From: Maniola hyperantus
Lineage: Eukaryota; Arthropoda; Insecta; Lepidoptera; Nymphalidae
DNA length: 64,000 bases
Direction of reading: 5' to 3'
Assembly (NCBI RefSeq): GCF_902806685.2
Contig: NC_048536.1
Location: forward strand, 7,068,001 to 7,132,000
This document shows, one piece after another, positions 45,491 to 57,122 of this stretch. The translations under genes and the position numbers were made by a program. How positions within the stretch are numbered: the first letter of the stretch is position 1; each line of letters starts with the position of its first letter. The notes below the pieces were generated by a model. It ran no database searches, was not told the DNA's origin, and saw nothing but the letters and a program-made list of their open reading frames with translations.

Positions 45491-46050
45491 ATTTTTAAAT
45501 TTCATAGCTTGAGAAGCTTGAGTTTTTTTTAGATGCTATGGCAGTTGCAGTAGCTAAACGCTCTCAAGTAATAGTAGCTATAATGCGCTCCCATTAATAA
45601 ACAACTAGGTCACAAGTTCAATAATAGCTGTTTTTCGGTATTAAAATCCGTGAGATAAGCGGTATCCAGGTAACAAGGAAGCTGATGGAGCGAGTTAATT
45701 AGGCTCATGCAGAGTCATGAATCACGTGCGAGCATGCGTTCGCTGCCGAGGCCCGGGATAGTACGTCGCATTTGAGAATTTTATAGCTTAAAGCTTGCCT
45801 TCTTTTTTAGATGCTATCTATCGCTTCTTAAGCGTCTAGATGCTCTCAAGCAATTAATGCGTTCCCATGTGGCCAGTCACCAAACAATTAGGGCACAAGT
45901 TCAATAATAGCTGGTTTTCGGTATTAAAATCCGTGAGATAAGTGGTATCCAGGTAACAAGGAGGCTGATGGAGCGGGTTAATTACCGCTCATGCAGAGTC
46001 ATGAATCAGGTGCGAGCATGCGTTCGCTGCCGAGGCCCGGGAGAGTATTT
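45491..46050. repeat. Tandem duplication (~280-bp unit) with a conserved ~165-bp core
   Basis: Unit 1 spans ~45491-45768 and unit 2 ~45769-46050. Cores at 45599-45763 and 45882-46047 differ at about nine positions. Shared blocks are TTCAATAATAGCTG, CGGTATTAAAATCCGTGAGA, GGTATCCAGGTAACAAGGA, GGTTAATTA or AGTTAATTA, and GCATGCGTTCGCTGCCGAGG. The first ~110 bp of each unit align only loosely. No open frame runs through both. Candidate duplicated cis-regulatory element. Confidence 0.75.
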
Positions 46051-46377
46051 CGCTTCACCGCGTCTAATTAAACGGCCCGATGTCGGAGCTTATCCATACA
46101 CTCGCTGAATTTATTATAATTATAATTATTATGAAGTACTAGCTTTTGTTTTTCGCGCAAGCATTTTGTGCTTATAATTTAATTCGTTGTACCGTTGCAT
46201 ATAAGCTTGTTTATTCCTTAGAAACAAAAATCACATAATTACAAGTTACTAACTTACGCATTTAAATTGTACCAACTTTAATCGTCTGTAATCTAAGGCT
46301 GAGATCTATCATCTATAATATACCTACAGTCATAGAGTTATGATAACCACATCACTGCCTACAGTAGTTTGACTTGT

Positions 46378-46471
46378 CTCAAACTTAAGACACTTAAAAC
46401 GAGACAGTTATATCGCTGCACAGTACCGCTGACATAAATCTGTCTCGTTTTAACAGAAACTTAAGTCTGAG
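46378..46471. mobile_element. Foldback element with nested arms
   Basis: Inner perfect arms TTAAAACGAGACAG (46394-46407) and its complement (46440-46453) lie within outer arms CTCAAACTTAAG/CTTAAGTCTGAG. A half copy is at ~12707-12785. Confidence 0.6.
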
Positions 46472-46479
46472 CAAAGTTA

Positions 46480-47874
46480 GAGTACGTTTTACATATCTCA
46501 GCCTATGATAGAATAAAACGTATATCTACTAATAGTATGCCATACAAAACTTGAAGCTGCTTGGATAGCAACTACGAGTACCTACTCTTCCATAATTAAA
46601 AAATAATGTTAAAACCATAAGCCAATTTACAGCGTCAGTGGCATCATTTAAACATAAACTTATTGATGTGTAAAAATAATAGTATAAAGTGTTAAAAATG
46701 TGGCATAAATAAATCGGATATTATGCCTCGTGCTCTTAGCTTGGGCAAGTCAATTACAGCGATGCGCTTCAAGGAAGCTAAGCAATTTCTAAATTCTTCG
46801 TACATTTTATTTAACTTAATGGGTATAATATGCTTGCAGTAGACTAAGAATTTATACCTCTTCATGAAATATTTACTTTAAAGCACCAGTAGTTTCAAAT
46901 TATTTCGCTAACAATTAAATAGAGAGGAGGCCTTTGCCAAAGGACATACAGATTGTTAACTATAGTTTTTTTATTTATAGTATAATTTAATTAAATACAG
47001 ACAGTTATCGTTCGTATCTGAAACTTGTACAGGCATTATCGTATTGTATATAATACGTATCTACTATCTTGTAAATTTTAAATTAACTAAAAAGGAAACA
47101 AAAAACTACAAAGAGTTTCAGTTTTGGAAATATTCTTATATAAGTTTTTCATGTTGATTGCCTTGTTATTGCCTGAGGCTGAAGTGTAACTTTCAAGATA
47201 ACGTTAACTTTCAATTAGTATGCAGAGTGATTTGTTGGAAATCATCTGATTTGACATCTCCAATCTCCATCATACAATCTTGACAGATTTACAAGTAATT
47301 ATTACGAACATAAATTTTATTTGAATCAACTTTTCAAGTTAACGTTAATGTTAATTCATGACTCCGTCGCCCAATCAATAACCAATTTACGTAATAAATA
47401 ATAATCGAGCAATTTGGTTAGCTATTTTAAATACAAATTAGGTTTGTCACTAGACACCAATAAACTGAATTTAAACTCGTAGGATCAGTTCTCAAAACGA
47501 TGTGGCATATATTTGCGTTTGCACAGGAAGCCCGGCGCGTGCGCAGTGAACTGGTGTGTAGATGATGCTGCGTGGGTGCAACCCCGCCGGCTTTGTTTAT
47601 TGTCCAACAGTTGACTATTTTGTTGAGATAATATTGCGACTTCTGCCACATAGCAAAACCAATAGACAATAGATATGTGAGTAGGTAGGTATGAGCAAGG
47701 TTTCAAATCAATTTAAATCAATAGACCAGGAGGAGCAAAAATTTGCATCAGGCATCGAAAAAGCGCAACAATAATTTCCGCGTAAATTACTAATGATAAA
47801 ATAATAATTAGCTTGATACCCATACATTTGATTTTACATGTCGAAAGATTACTGCACTAGAGTGTTACACAGTT
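46480..47874. other. Unique DNA with one GC-richer island
   Basis: 47500-47660 is GC-richer (GGAAGCCCGGCGCGTGCGCA, CAACCCCGCCGGCTTTGTTT) and non-repetitive, perhaps regulatory. Overlapping open frames there show no domain. The remainder is AT-rich. Confidence 0.35.
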
Positions 47875-48141
47875 TTGATTTTCCGGGATAAAAAGTGGCC
47901 TATTCAATTTCTGGGACGCAAGCTACCTCTGTACCTTTCATACAAATCGGTTAAACGGATGGGCCTTTAAACAACCAGTGGGAACTCTTTAATTTTCTTG
48001 GATAAAAAGTAGCCTATGTCCGTCCCCGGGATGTAAGCTAGCTCTGTACCAGATTTCATAAAAATCAGTAAAACTGTTGGGCCGTGAAAATCTAGCAGAC
48101 AGACAGACCTATAGACACAGTTTCGCATTTATAAGATTAGT
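47875..48141 (-). mobile_element. Helitron-like family B fragment, with doubled 3' part
   Basis: GATTTTCCGGGATAAAAAGT at 47877 and ATTTTCTTGGATAAAAAGTA near 47992 show the 3'-half block twice. The 5' end (CGCATTTATAAGATTAGTAT) is at the right. Confidence 0.65.
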
Positions 48142-48880
48142 ATAGACTAATATGGATAAGATTAGTATGGATTGATAAGAAATTATAACTACTTTTTAAC
48201 TGCAGATTTAATAAATAACGTGTTTCACTTTCTGTAGCTAAAAACAGCAAAACCAACCATTTTTCAAAATTTCTTAATTCCCGGATAACCTATTTTTTTC
48301 CCATATCCCGGGAACAGAAATAGGTAGGTCAGGAAAACGAAACCCTATAATAGGCATGCATGAATTAAAAATATTTTGAAAGGATTTCCTGTTTTAAATT
48401 GTTTTAGATCTGTCTATTGTTAGCTAGTCTACCACTCACAATAATTTGTAGCTTAGCTTCAAGAAGGCGTGAAATGTGGAATGAAATTTACACATGCCTG
48501 TGATTGGCTTAAACGAATTTTCAGTGTGTTTGTAATACGTTAATTATTTAACTGTGTGAGTGCTGCGTTTGGCGTGGGACGGAACAGTGCATTTTTTGCG
48601 GGCATAAGATGAACGGCAGGTCATTGAACTTCTTCGCTCGTCTCGAGGACACCGAAATCGCCAACGAAGCGCATCTTCCTTAAATTACAATTAAGTGCAC
48701 TTTTTGCCAATCTATTTCAACATAGCATCTAGCTCTATGTTTGATTTGATACAGGTATTCAAACAACACAGCCGCTCATAATGGCTAACTAGAAGTTATT
48801 CCAAAAATAATAAAATATCGTCCCCGTAGAGCGAAAGAGAAGTCCTGCCAACACTACTAACAGAGGTAAACTTTATCTGC

Positions 48881-49017
48881 CTAACAGTTAAACGTAGAAT
48901 AACGGTGGAATAATTATACATTATATTGTCTTTCTCTGTCATCAGTATTGGACATTTGACGGAAAAAGACAAAACAGAGTATTACGATTCCACCGCTATT
49001 CCACATCTATTTGTTAG
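48881..49017. mobile_element. 137-bp foldback element
   Basis: Arms of about 31 bp: CTAACAGTTAAACGTAGAAT plus AACGGTGGAAT at the left; at the right ATTCCACCGCTATTCC down to TTGTTAG. Roughly three quarters of arm positions pair. No transposase and no clear target duplication. Confidence 0.6.
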
Positions 49018-50280
49018 AGGGTATAAGTTTGTATGTAGGTGGTAGACCCCGGAACTAATAAATAGGTAATACGATTCTGATTTTTTTTTCACTGAAACGA
49101 GGTATAAATAGCACGAATGAAGTTGCGGGAGAAAGCCAGACTTAAATAAATCTCTACGTATTACCTAAGTATGATCGTCTAAAAAGTGTAACTAAGGGGT
49201 ACTTTCCTAATTACTAATTATTAAAAACAACTGTACATACTTGATAATAAATTGGCAAAGACGTAAAAGTTTTTGTTGAAACGTGGCCTAATTTTAGATA
49301 AACTAAGAAAGATATCGTGGGCGTAGTTTGCGTGTTCCGTCCGAGACAACGCCAACACGCGCCACGAAACAGTAAGAAAGCCGTCGATACCATTGCCTGG
49401 TACAGTTTGTACTCCAAGAGGCCGTGGCGAGTTTGAAGAAAGTGCATAAACGCTGAAAGTTACTTTAGTTCATCTGCGTTACCTACTAGACTTTCCAGCT
49501 GGTTTGTGGTTGGTTCACAATTTTTGAATCTTGGCGGTCTTTCGGGTCGTAAAAATATACAAAAGATAGTACTAGGTACCATACCATGAAACAAAGCAGG
49601 TGCTATGAAGTTACAATCTTCATTAGGCACCTTCTCAGTTCCAAGGCAAGTTCCAAAAGTTGCAAATATTTTTATATGTACTTTTAAATATTTTTGCCGC
49701 CTTTAATACAATACCGCCTATTGATGGCATCCGTATTGAATATGAACTTGGGAAACCAACTATAGTTAGTTAAGAAAGATACGAATTTTTTTAAAAGAAA
49801 ACCGACAAATAAAATGATTATTTATTTTAGTCACGTGCTCGTAAACAGGTGTGATTGGCCGAGTGGTTAATGACGTAAACTGTTAGTAAACAGTTGCGTG
49901 TATAGTATAGTCAACAACCAAAGTTTACGTACAGGTCACATCAAAATGACGTATGAGGCGCCATATTGTCAGGAAAGCGTTTTCGCGGGATATTTAAATG
50001 ATATTTTTTGTTTTCGTTTTTCTTGCACTATATGTACCTAATGGAACGTAAAATATACATTTTTATAGAGTCCTTAGACATCAGTGATTAACGTAGAACA
50101 GTTTTTAAAAACCTGTCAAATACCCTATTTGTTAAAAGTTCAATGAGAAACACAGTCAAGAATATATTATTATTATTATACTGTTTGTGATAAAGATAAT
50201 GTAATTTTAAAACTTTCATAACTCTCGAGCCCACAACCTATCGGCTGGTAGGGTCCAGCCACAGCATACCATACCTATTA
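49018..50280. other. Unique DNA, no gene recognised
   Basis: AT-rich. An ATGACGTA...GGCGCCATATTG segment (49946-49970) resembles the 19.8-kb CRE repeat. No coding evidence. Confidence 0.3.
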
Positions 50281-50685
50281 CGGCCGGTTCACACATGTCT
50301 CCGTTTTACTGTTCCGTTTTATCGTGTACGTTTTTTTTTCGTCGATGGCGTATGTAGTTGTATAAGCGACTTCACACATGGCACAGTATTCTGTATACAG
50401 TAAAAAATATCGTTCCGTAAAAAAATTACATTCCGTTTTGTCATCGGATGTCATGGACGGACGGAACGGAAATATACGGATACGTAGAATTTTAACGGGT
50501 AGATACTGTGTGTTTTACTGCGTGTTTTACTGTGTAGTATACTGTGAGTTTTCTGTTCACACGTCGCATCCACTAATGACGGATCAGTTGAACGTTATAC
50601 GGTGCCTGTGTGAACAGAGCATAAATTTATGACGTATCCGTTAAAAACGTACCAGTAAAACGGACTCCCATGTGTGAACGGGCCG
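50281..50685. mobile_element. 405-bp MITE with TTA target duplication, PIF/Harbinger-like
   Basis: Terminal inverted repeats start CGGCCGGTTCACACATG at the left and are the reverse complement of CGGCCCGTTCACACATGG at the right, then both continue into CCGTTTTACTG. TTA flanks both ends (50278-50280 and 50686-50688), the target preference of PIF/Harbinger transposons. The interior has several diverged copies of an ACGGA/TCCGT-rich motif and a GTGTTTTACTG repeat. Confidence 0.75.
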
Positions 50686-51257
50686 TTATGCTGAAGAACC
50701 ATGTTCAATTTTTACCAAGCACTTCCACAAAACTTCCTACTGTCTCTCGGACCACTTCATATTTCCTTCAAATACCACGGCTGTAATTACGATTGTTTTT
50801 CATCTGACGAGAACGTGTTCGCACGTAAAAGCTAGTACTGATTCTATAAATAAAGTTGTATGAATTCAGTCGGCTAAAAATCAAACAAAAATAATGTGCA
50901 ATAAATGCACGGAACTGCGTTTTTCATGCGATATCATGGTTTTTATGTCGCGTTTTGAAAGCCCATTTAAAAGTAGTTAGATACATAGAGAGTAATGATA
51001 TTGTATTTAATGATTACTATCGAAAATTGTATTCTGCATTAATAGGTAGAAGACGCTAGAGGTCTAGAGTTCTAGAACGGGCAGAATTCGTGAACCTGTG
51101 CAAAATACAACGCAACAGTTTTAATTTTTATGGTTCCGTACCTCAAAAGGAAAAAGGAACCCTGATGGGATCACTTCGTTACGTCTGTGTGTCTGTCTGT
51201 CTGTGTGTCTGTCAAACATAACTTGAATGAAGTCGGTTAAAAATAACAGACAATCAT

Positions 51258-51405
51258 GCAAACTTTCATCGCCTATTTAACCCCATTAGGGCTGGAATTT
51301 CCAAAAATCCTTTCTCAGAACTCCTGCTTATCTTCTTCTGTCAAATTTTAATTTTTTTAACCCTAGTGGTTTAAGCTGTGCGTTGATAGATCAGTCAGTC
51401 AGTCA
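51258..51405 (-). mobile_element. Helitron-like family A fragment
   Basis: AACCCCATTAGGGCTGGAAT, CCAAAAATCCTTTCTCAGAA and GTTTAAGCTGTGCGTTGATA with TCAG repeats. The CTAG end is missing. Confidence 0.6.
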
Positions 51406-51429
51406 CGACAAGTTGTTTTGTAAAAAAAT

Positions 51430-51566
51430 TTACAAAAAAAATAAAAACCGACTTCGATACACAAACACTAAAAATTGAAAAATAATTTAATTTATTACCG
51501 AATATATTATGTATACAAGAGTTAATAGGTATAGTTCCATAATAATATGGAACTATACCTATTAAC
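51430..51566 (-). repeat. Repeat family F fragment ending in a perfect 21-bp hairpin
   Basis: 51430-51520 is the same sequence as the left arm of the 57.1-kb palindrome (AAAACCGACTTCGATACACA). It then ends in arms 51521-51541 and 51546-51566, exact 21-bp reverse complements with an ATAA loop. Confidence 0.75.
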
Positions 51567-51899
51567 TGTGGGGTACTATCTATGGATAGGTCTTCAAAAA
51601 TGATACCTATTGAGGTTTCTAATATCATTTTTTTCTAAACGAAAGACACTTCCAAAGTTGTAAAATGTGTGTCGTCGTGCCCCCCCCCCCCCCTCCTGTA
51701 ACTTCTAAAATAAGAGAATGATAAAACAAAAAAAATATTATGATGTACATTACCATGCAAACTTCCACTGAAAATTGGTTTGAACGAGATCTAGTTAGTA
51801 ATTTTTTATTTATATTGCAAAATGTCGATAAAATACGATTGTACTACGGAACCCTCAGTGCGCGACTCTGATTTGCACTTGGCCGGTTTTTAGGAGTGA

Positions 51900-53820
51900 A
51901 TTTCGCGACGATCGGTTTCATCAACAACATTAGTCACTCATCGATCGGATTCATTAGTCATTCCATGTTTATTTATGTCATAGACTCCGAACTATTGTGA
52001 TAAGTAAAGTGTATTGATGAGTTTAGGGAACAAAATGAATTCTGATAAAGATGACTAATGGGTGACCTTGGGTGAAAACAGAACTGGCTAAATTCGCGCC
52101 CTGTGATGTAAATGAAGGAATCGTGGATATATCTATACTCTATTGGTACTTATAATAATAGAAAGACTAGTACTGACTGACTGATCTATCAACTCACAGT
52201 CTAAACCGCTGGGGTTGGAAACTCACAATTTTTACTTTTCTTTACTTCTCTTTTATGAGCAGGCGTATACTAAAAATGGATTTTTGGAAGTTCGATCCAT
52301 AAGTAGGTTAAATAGGGGATGACAGTTTTTATTTCGATTTTATTTATTTTATGTTTGTATGGAAGTCCGTCATTCTTCAATCTATGAAAATGGGTACATT
52401 TTTGAGCTTTCAGGCAAAAATAAAAAGTAGGTAGAGGTGTTTTAGGATTTTTGGAAATTCTACCCTACCGGTTTTCAAAAATTCCTCTCGAAATAAGCCG
52501 GGGTGGGTCAGCCCCTTAGATATAAAATATTTTATTAGTGACGCATGTGTACCCAATTTAGTTTAAAGTTCAGAACGCGAGAGTGAACGTTTGTTTCATT
52601 TGGTCCTTTCGGAAGAGGTCTCCTAATAAAGGTTATTCAACTGAAATGTTTAACTAAAATTCCGCCACGTGACACGTAAAGCAATGTAATCTTACAAAAT
52701 GTATTACATTATTAAAATGTTGAAAAAAATTCAAGTCGAGACGACCACAAGAAGTGTATAAATGAGCTTTTAGATGTCACGCTTGAAAGCGCCCGGCGCA
52801 AAAACGGACTCGCGTCGTCATCGCATCGTGACTGCGGTCTGCAGTAGGTACCTTGTTGCATGTTCAGCTCTGTCTGCATCATTGCTGAGGGTCGTGGTTC
52901 CATTAATAAATTAGGGGCTTTCTTGGGATAGTGGTGCGGAAGGGTGCAGTGGACGCGCAGATCCTTCCGTATACCACTAAACTATGCCTTTTCGGCTCTC
53001 CTAGTAGGTAGCGTAGGTACCTAGTTATAGTAGCATATCTAAGCCTTGACTCCACTCTACTCAGCAGAAGTGCATTACTTCTGCCAGAGATTAGTTCTTA
53101 CTTACTTACCTCTGCTTCTGCTGAGTAGAGTGAAGTCATTCCCCAGCGTATTTGATAACAACTCAAAACTAAGCTTTAGTGGCATAGCGGCGGTGACTCC
53201 AAGCATATTTGGCACTCCCCGTGTTTTGATTTCAGCTGTATGTTAAAGTGAATAAAGCTGAGTTTGAGTTGTTCTTGAAAAGGTTGTTCCGCCTCGGCTT
53301 CGCTCCACCCTGAAGCTGTGCGTTACGCCTTAAGTTTGAACTTTATACCCAACTCAAGTTTAACAAATCACCCACAATTTTCCTTGAAATTGTGACTTAA
53401 AAATATCAAAGAACACTGCGGTCTCGTCGACTTTCAGATTCTGTTGCAGGCTCTACATTGGGATCGTACTATCGTAGTCAATACTGCTCAACTTATGTAA
53501 TGCCCCAGCGAATCCTGTCCGATTTCATAATGTCTTCGTTTTCTATTCCATCTGTGCGGACTTCCTCCAATTCTCAATGCAATATTCGCTTTTAAATATG
53601 TACCGCTGCATATTATATTTATGTTGAATTTTAAAAGTAGGTATTTTATTAATAGTCGAATTTGAAACTTCTTTCATTCTGTATTCTTTTTGCAATACCA
53701 TCCCAATAAATGTCTGAATAAGTAGGTAGGTATACCTTTCAAAACTGTATAGCCTTTGTTTCCAAAGACATTTAGTAATATCTACTAGCTTAATATTATT
53801 TATTATTATTTAATTACTAC
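51900..53820. other. Mostly unique DNA
   Basis: 52165-52330 is a degenerate family A relic (CTGACTGATCTATCAACTCA). 53048-53137 is a hairpin, listed separately. Open frames at 52712-52903 and 53046-53246 show no domain. Confidence 0.3.
53048..53137. other. 90-nt hairpin with 23-bp arms
   Basis: Left arm 53048-53070 (GACTCCACTCTACTCAGCAG...) and right arm 53115-53137 pair with one mismatch, around a 44-nt loop. The size is compatible with a primary microRNA hairpin, but equally with a small foldback repeat; no supporting homolog can be checked here. Confidence 0.45.
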
Positions 53821-53859
53821 TTTCATTTATTTATTTTTCTCATTTTTATCATATTAAAA

Positions 53860-54015
53860 AAAACAAACAATAAAATAACAGAAGCAACAAAAAAAATTAA
53901 AGTAAAGTAACAGAAAATCAAATAACAGGAACAACAAAAAATAAAATAAAATAAACAACAGAATATAAAGTAACAGAAACAACAAACGATAGAATAACAG
54001 AAACAACTAGAACAA
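53860..54015. repeat. Degenerate A-rich minisatellite
   Basis: Irregular repetition of AATAACAGAA(G)CAACAAAA-type units. The opposite strand gives a Cys/Phe-rich open frame that is only a by-product. Confidence 0.6.
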
Positions 54016-54049
54016 AAAAAAAACAATAATTAAAAATATGATAAAATGG

Positions 54050-54125
54050 ATCCCACTAGCAGCGGGCTAGGATCCAAGCTGCCAATGGTCAGGGCTCCAG
54101 AGTGAGGAACCTCCTCACAATGCGT
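54050..54125 (+). pseudogene. Possible LINE fragment
   Basis: AGGATCCAAGCTGCCAATGG and CCTCACAATGCGTGCCGTCT resemble a conserved nucleotide stretch of decayed lepidopteran LINEs. Too short for certainty. Confidence 0.3.
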
Positions 54126-54184
54126 GCCGTCTCAAGAACTATTATAAATATTTAATTATTATTATAAATATATTTATTATTTAA

Positions 54185-54401
54185 TTAGCTTATACTCGCG
54201 ACTTGTCCGCGTGGACTACACTTTCAAACCTCTATTTCAATTTTCAACCCCGGGGTAGAATTTTCAGAAATCCTTTCATAGCGGATGTCTACGTCATAAT
54301 AGCTATCTGCATGCCAAATTTCAGCCCGGTCCGTCCAATGGTTTGAGCTGTGCGTTGATAGATCAGTCTGTCAGTCAGCTTTTCCTTTTATATATAATAG
54401 A
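54185..54401 (-). mobile_element. Helitron-like element, family A
   Basis: Opens TTAGCTTATACTCGCGACTT and runs through TAATAGCTATCTGCATGCCA and GAGCTGTGCGTTGATAGATC to TATATATAATAGA. The terminal CTAG is CTAA on the element strand, still within CTRR. Confidence 0.75.
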
Positions 54402-54447
54402 CTATTGTTCAAATTGATATTTAGTACGTCTACGATCGTACGTCCAA

Positions 54448-54520
54448 CCCCTAAAGGGGTATTATTTAGGGGTTTGAAATTTGTATGGTCCACGCGGACG
54501 AAGTCGTGAGCATAAGCTAG
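54448..54520 (+). mobile_element. Helitron-like family A 3' fragment
   Basis: CCTAAAGGGGTATTATTTAG to GTCGTGAGCATAAGCTAG before a host T, in opposite orientation to the copy 47 bp upstream. Confidence 0.7.
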
Positions 54521-54554
54521 TTTGATATAAATTATCGCAAGTGGTGTTCATTAT

Positions 54555-55840
54555 TTGGGATCGTGCGTGATATCGCGAAGTGGTCGGGTGGCGTGTCCTC
54601 GGACGGGTCACGCGCGGTTCGCAAACCGGTTTCGGCGCACTTTCACCGCTTCGCCTGCGCCCGCGCCCGCCGCCCGCCGCCCGCCGCCCGCCGCCGCCGG
54701 CGCCAATCTCGCTTGCACATTGCCTCGGGATCCCCCGGGCCCCGGCCCCCCTGCGACAATGTACTTTTAATATTTAAAACTTTAAAAGCGTCAGCTATAT
54801 TAAGTGAATGGTAATGTTACCAAATATTATGCAGTAAATACCTAAAACTACCTAGGTAAATCGACATCTAAGAATTTGTATAAAGATTCCTGAAAAAAAA
54901 GTAGGTAAGTACTTACTGTTCGAAAGCTGGTAAGCGGTGCGGGTTTTATACAAGCAGGCGAGTAGGTAAGGCAATTTCGCTACTTGAATTAGGTACCTAT
55001 AGATAAATTATTCATATCAAAGTAGGAACACTTTGTTCGAGACCACATTGACCGGTTAAAACTATACACAATCAACGGGCGGGCGGAAGTGTGACAGTGG
55101 CGAAAAGCTCGCAACTGCATGAGGAGAAAGGAAGCGGCGCGCCGTGCGGCGATAAGGCAGCCGGCTGGCGTCGGGCGCGGGGGGCGGTGGACGAGCGGCG
55201 CGGGGGGCGGTGGCGCGCGGGGCGCGGGGTGCGCGCGCACTCGACGTCCCGCGCCGCGCCACTCGCCTCCCGTCAGTCGCCCGCCGACTCCGCTTGTGCT
55301 TGTGTGACTCGCGCTGCTCTGTGCACCGCACTCGTGCTCCGATCACGACGCGTGCCGCCCTGCCGTGGTCGCGAACGCGACCTCTATACGCTACCGGCGA
55401 ATCGTTTCTCCCAACTTAGTGCGACTTGCTATGATTTGACTTTTGGACAGTTACGCTCCCTTACCCAGCTTACTTACCCCTCATCATGTAAGTGTTACCG
55501 CTCATTATATTAGAAACGACCGTTATCGTCGAATTCGGAACTCGCGTCAAAGTGAGCAACGTGAAAGTTTGTGAATTAAAGTAGTGTTTTTTTTACGTAT
55601 TAGTTATATGTATTATCTCGTGCGTCCCACATTGATAGTGTTTTTATCTTTTGTGTTTTCGGAGTTGATTCGGAGGCGATTTCCGAAATTCGACGGAAAT
55701 TTACCACTGTCTAAAGCGATACCAGTGTGCTCGAGCCCCGGTGTGCGCTGGATCGCGTGATGCTCCGGCGCGGCCTGCGTCCGCGTGCCCGCATGGTGCA
55801 TCGGGTTACGGGGCACCACGGTGCAATGTTACCCCCTTTT
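54555..55840 (+). promoter_or_regulatory. CpG-rich block: candidate promoter and 5' UTR
   Basis: Two GC-rich cores (54590-54760, with CGCCCGCCGCCCGCCGCCCG, and 55080-55420). TCAGT, the arthropod initiator, lies at 55273-55277 (CCCGTCAGTCGCC), and GTAAGT donors follow at 55488-55493 and 56026-56031. The text after the initiator has short open frames only, as in a 5' UTR. Overlapping long frames on both strands come from the base composition. No downstream coding exon is visible in the window, so the gene is unknown. Confidence 0.4.
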
Positions 55841-57122
55841 ACCCCGTACTTTATCACAAAGGTCATGAAGTTGAAACTCCGAATAGGGTAATGGCCCCTA
55901 CTACTGAAATAAGTTTAACCTCCTGGCTCCAACGCCGTCCTTCCTCAAACAAACATGCGATTTCATCATTAGTCTCATTTTATTTGATCCTGGATTTTTT
56001 TTGGTTGCGATAAAATGTTATTATGGTAAGTAATTTTGAGATCACACATTGAGTTAATAGAAAAGTAGAAATGTACTTACTACACTTCACACTTACTTTA
56101 TATTTAGGTATAATTTACGACATAAAATTGTTTTATTTTAGTAAATTAGTAGATTTTATAATTTCCAGCAATATAATATTATGTAAGATGAGCTTGGTAT
56201 CAGATTTGTAAATCCTTATTCCAATCTAAGAACTGCTTTTCAATCTTATAAGTGATCAGCTTAGTTAGGTATTATATATTAAGCACCTTGTAAATCTTTT
56301 GCTGACGTAAGATAACCTTACCAAGATTGGTGAGATAAAATAGACTTCCTAAAATACCCAAGTAGTAAGGTAGGTAGGTATCTAACTTCTTTTAATTTTT
56401 TAACATAAAAAATATGCACAGATTTAGAAGTAATCTCAACAAATCTCATTTACCTATCTACAATCTAACCAGTAATGTAAAATGTGCATTTGTGCAATAT
56501 TACTTAATTTTATAATTTGACACCTGAATAATATAAATATTTATTGTTTAGGCAAGATAAATAAAAGTTAAAATAGATAGGTAGACAATAAACATCTACG
56601 TTTTGAATTTGATAACCTCTTTCTGGAAATTCTGTTTAAAAGAAACAAAACAAAAGCTAATCTTTGCCATAATACGAGTAAAAGAATTAGAGTTGAGACA
56701 AACAAAGTAACACAAAAATCGTTAACATAAGACATTTCATAGCCTGTAACTGAGTAGGTAGGTAGAACTTGAAGGTTACTGAATACACAATTTTCGCAAA
56801 AATTACAGTAGGTAATAAAATTCCTTCCTAATGTGCGAGTTGTGCCAAACTGCACGGAATAGCGTAAGTTATTAACTTTAACCCAAAAAGGAAGCTCGGG
56901 GCTCTTATTCGTTTACAGTGCTTAAAATTATTGTCATGCTATTTCTTTATTTATAGACCTTTGTGTGCCAGCAAAGCAGAAATATTGCGCTATCATATTA
57001 AATTGTAGAAACAAAGGATTATTTTTAAATTGTTTCTACAGTTTGGCAGCAAATGTATCTCCTATGTAAATCTGTGTAGGTACCTATCTACTTAATTATC
57101 TTCTTCGTTATGATAAAAAAAA
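55841..57122. other. AT-rich DNA, possible first intron
   Basis: 55741-56013 has a 90-codon open frame ending shortly before a strong donor (TTATG|GTAAGTAA at 56026). I do not recognise its peptide. Beyond 56030 the sequence is AT-rich without repeats or genes. Confidence 0.3.

Larger units (their letters stand above)
51127..51893 (+). repeat. GGTTCCGTA-family repeat, 5' and 3' parts separated by other elements
   Basis: 5' part at 51127-51245 (GGTTCCGTACCTCAAAAGGA). 3' part at 51738-51893 (GATGTACATTACCATGCAAA to TTTGCACTTGGCCGGTTTTT). Between them lie a truncated family A Helitron (51258-51405), family F (51430-51566) and a 14-C run at 51680-51693. This is either nested insertion or two independent fragments. 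Confidence 0.55.

Noticed and set aside
53823..54026. Cys/Phe-rich open frame, possible membrane peptide
   Set aside because: Low-complexity by-product of the A-rich minisatellite on the other strand.
54555..55513. Long Pro/Arg/Ala-rich open frames on both strands (up to 140 codons)
   Set aside because: They overlap in several frames of a CpG-rich stretch with few stop codons; no domain is recognisable, so a promoter or UTR is more likely.
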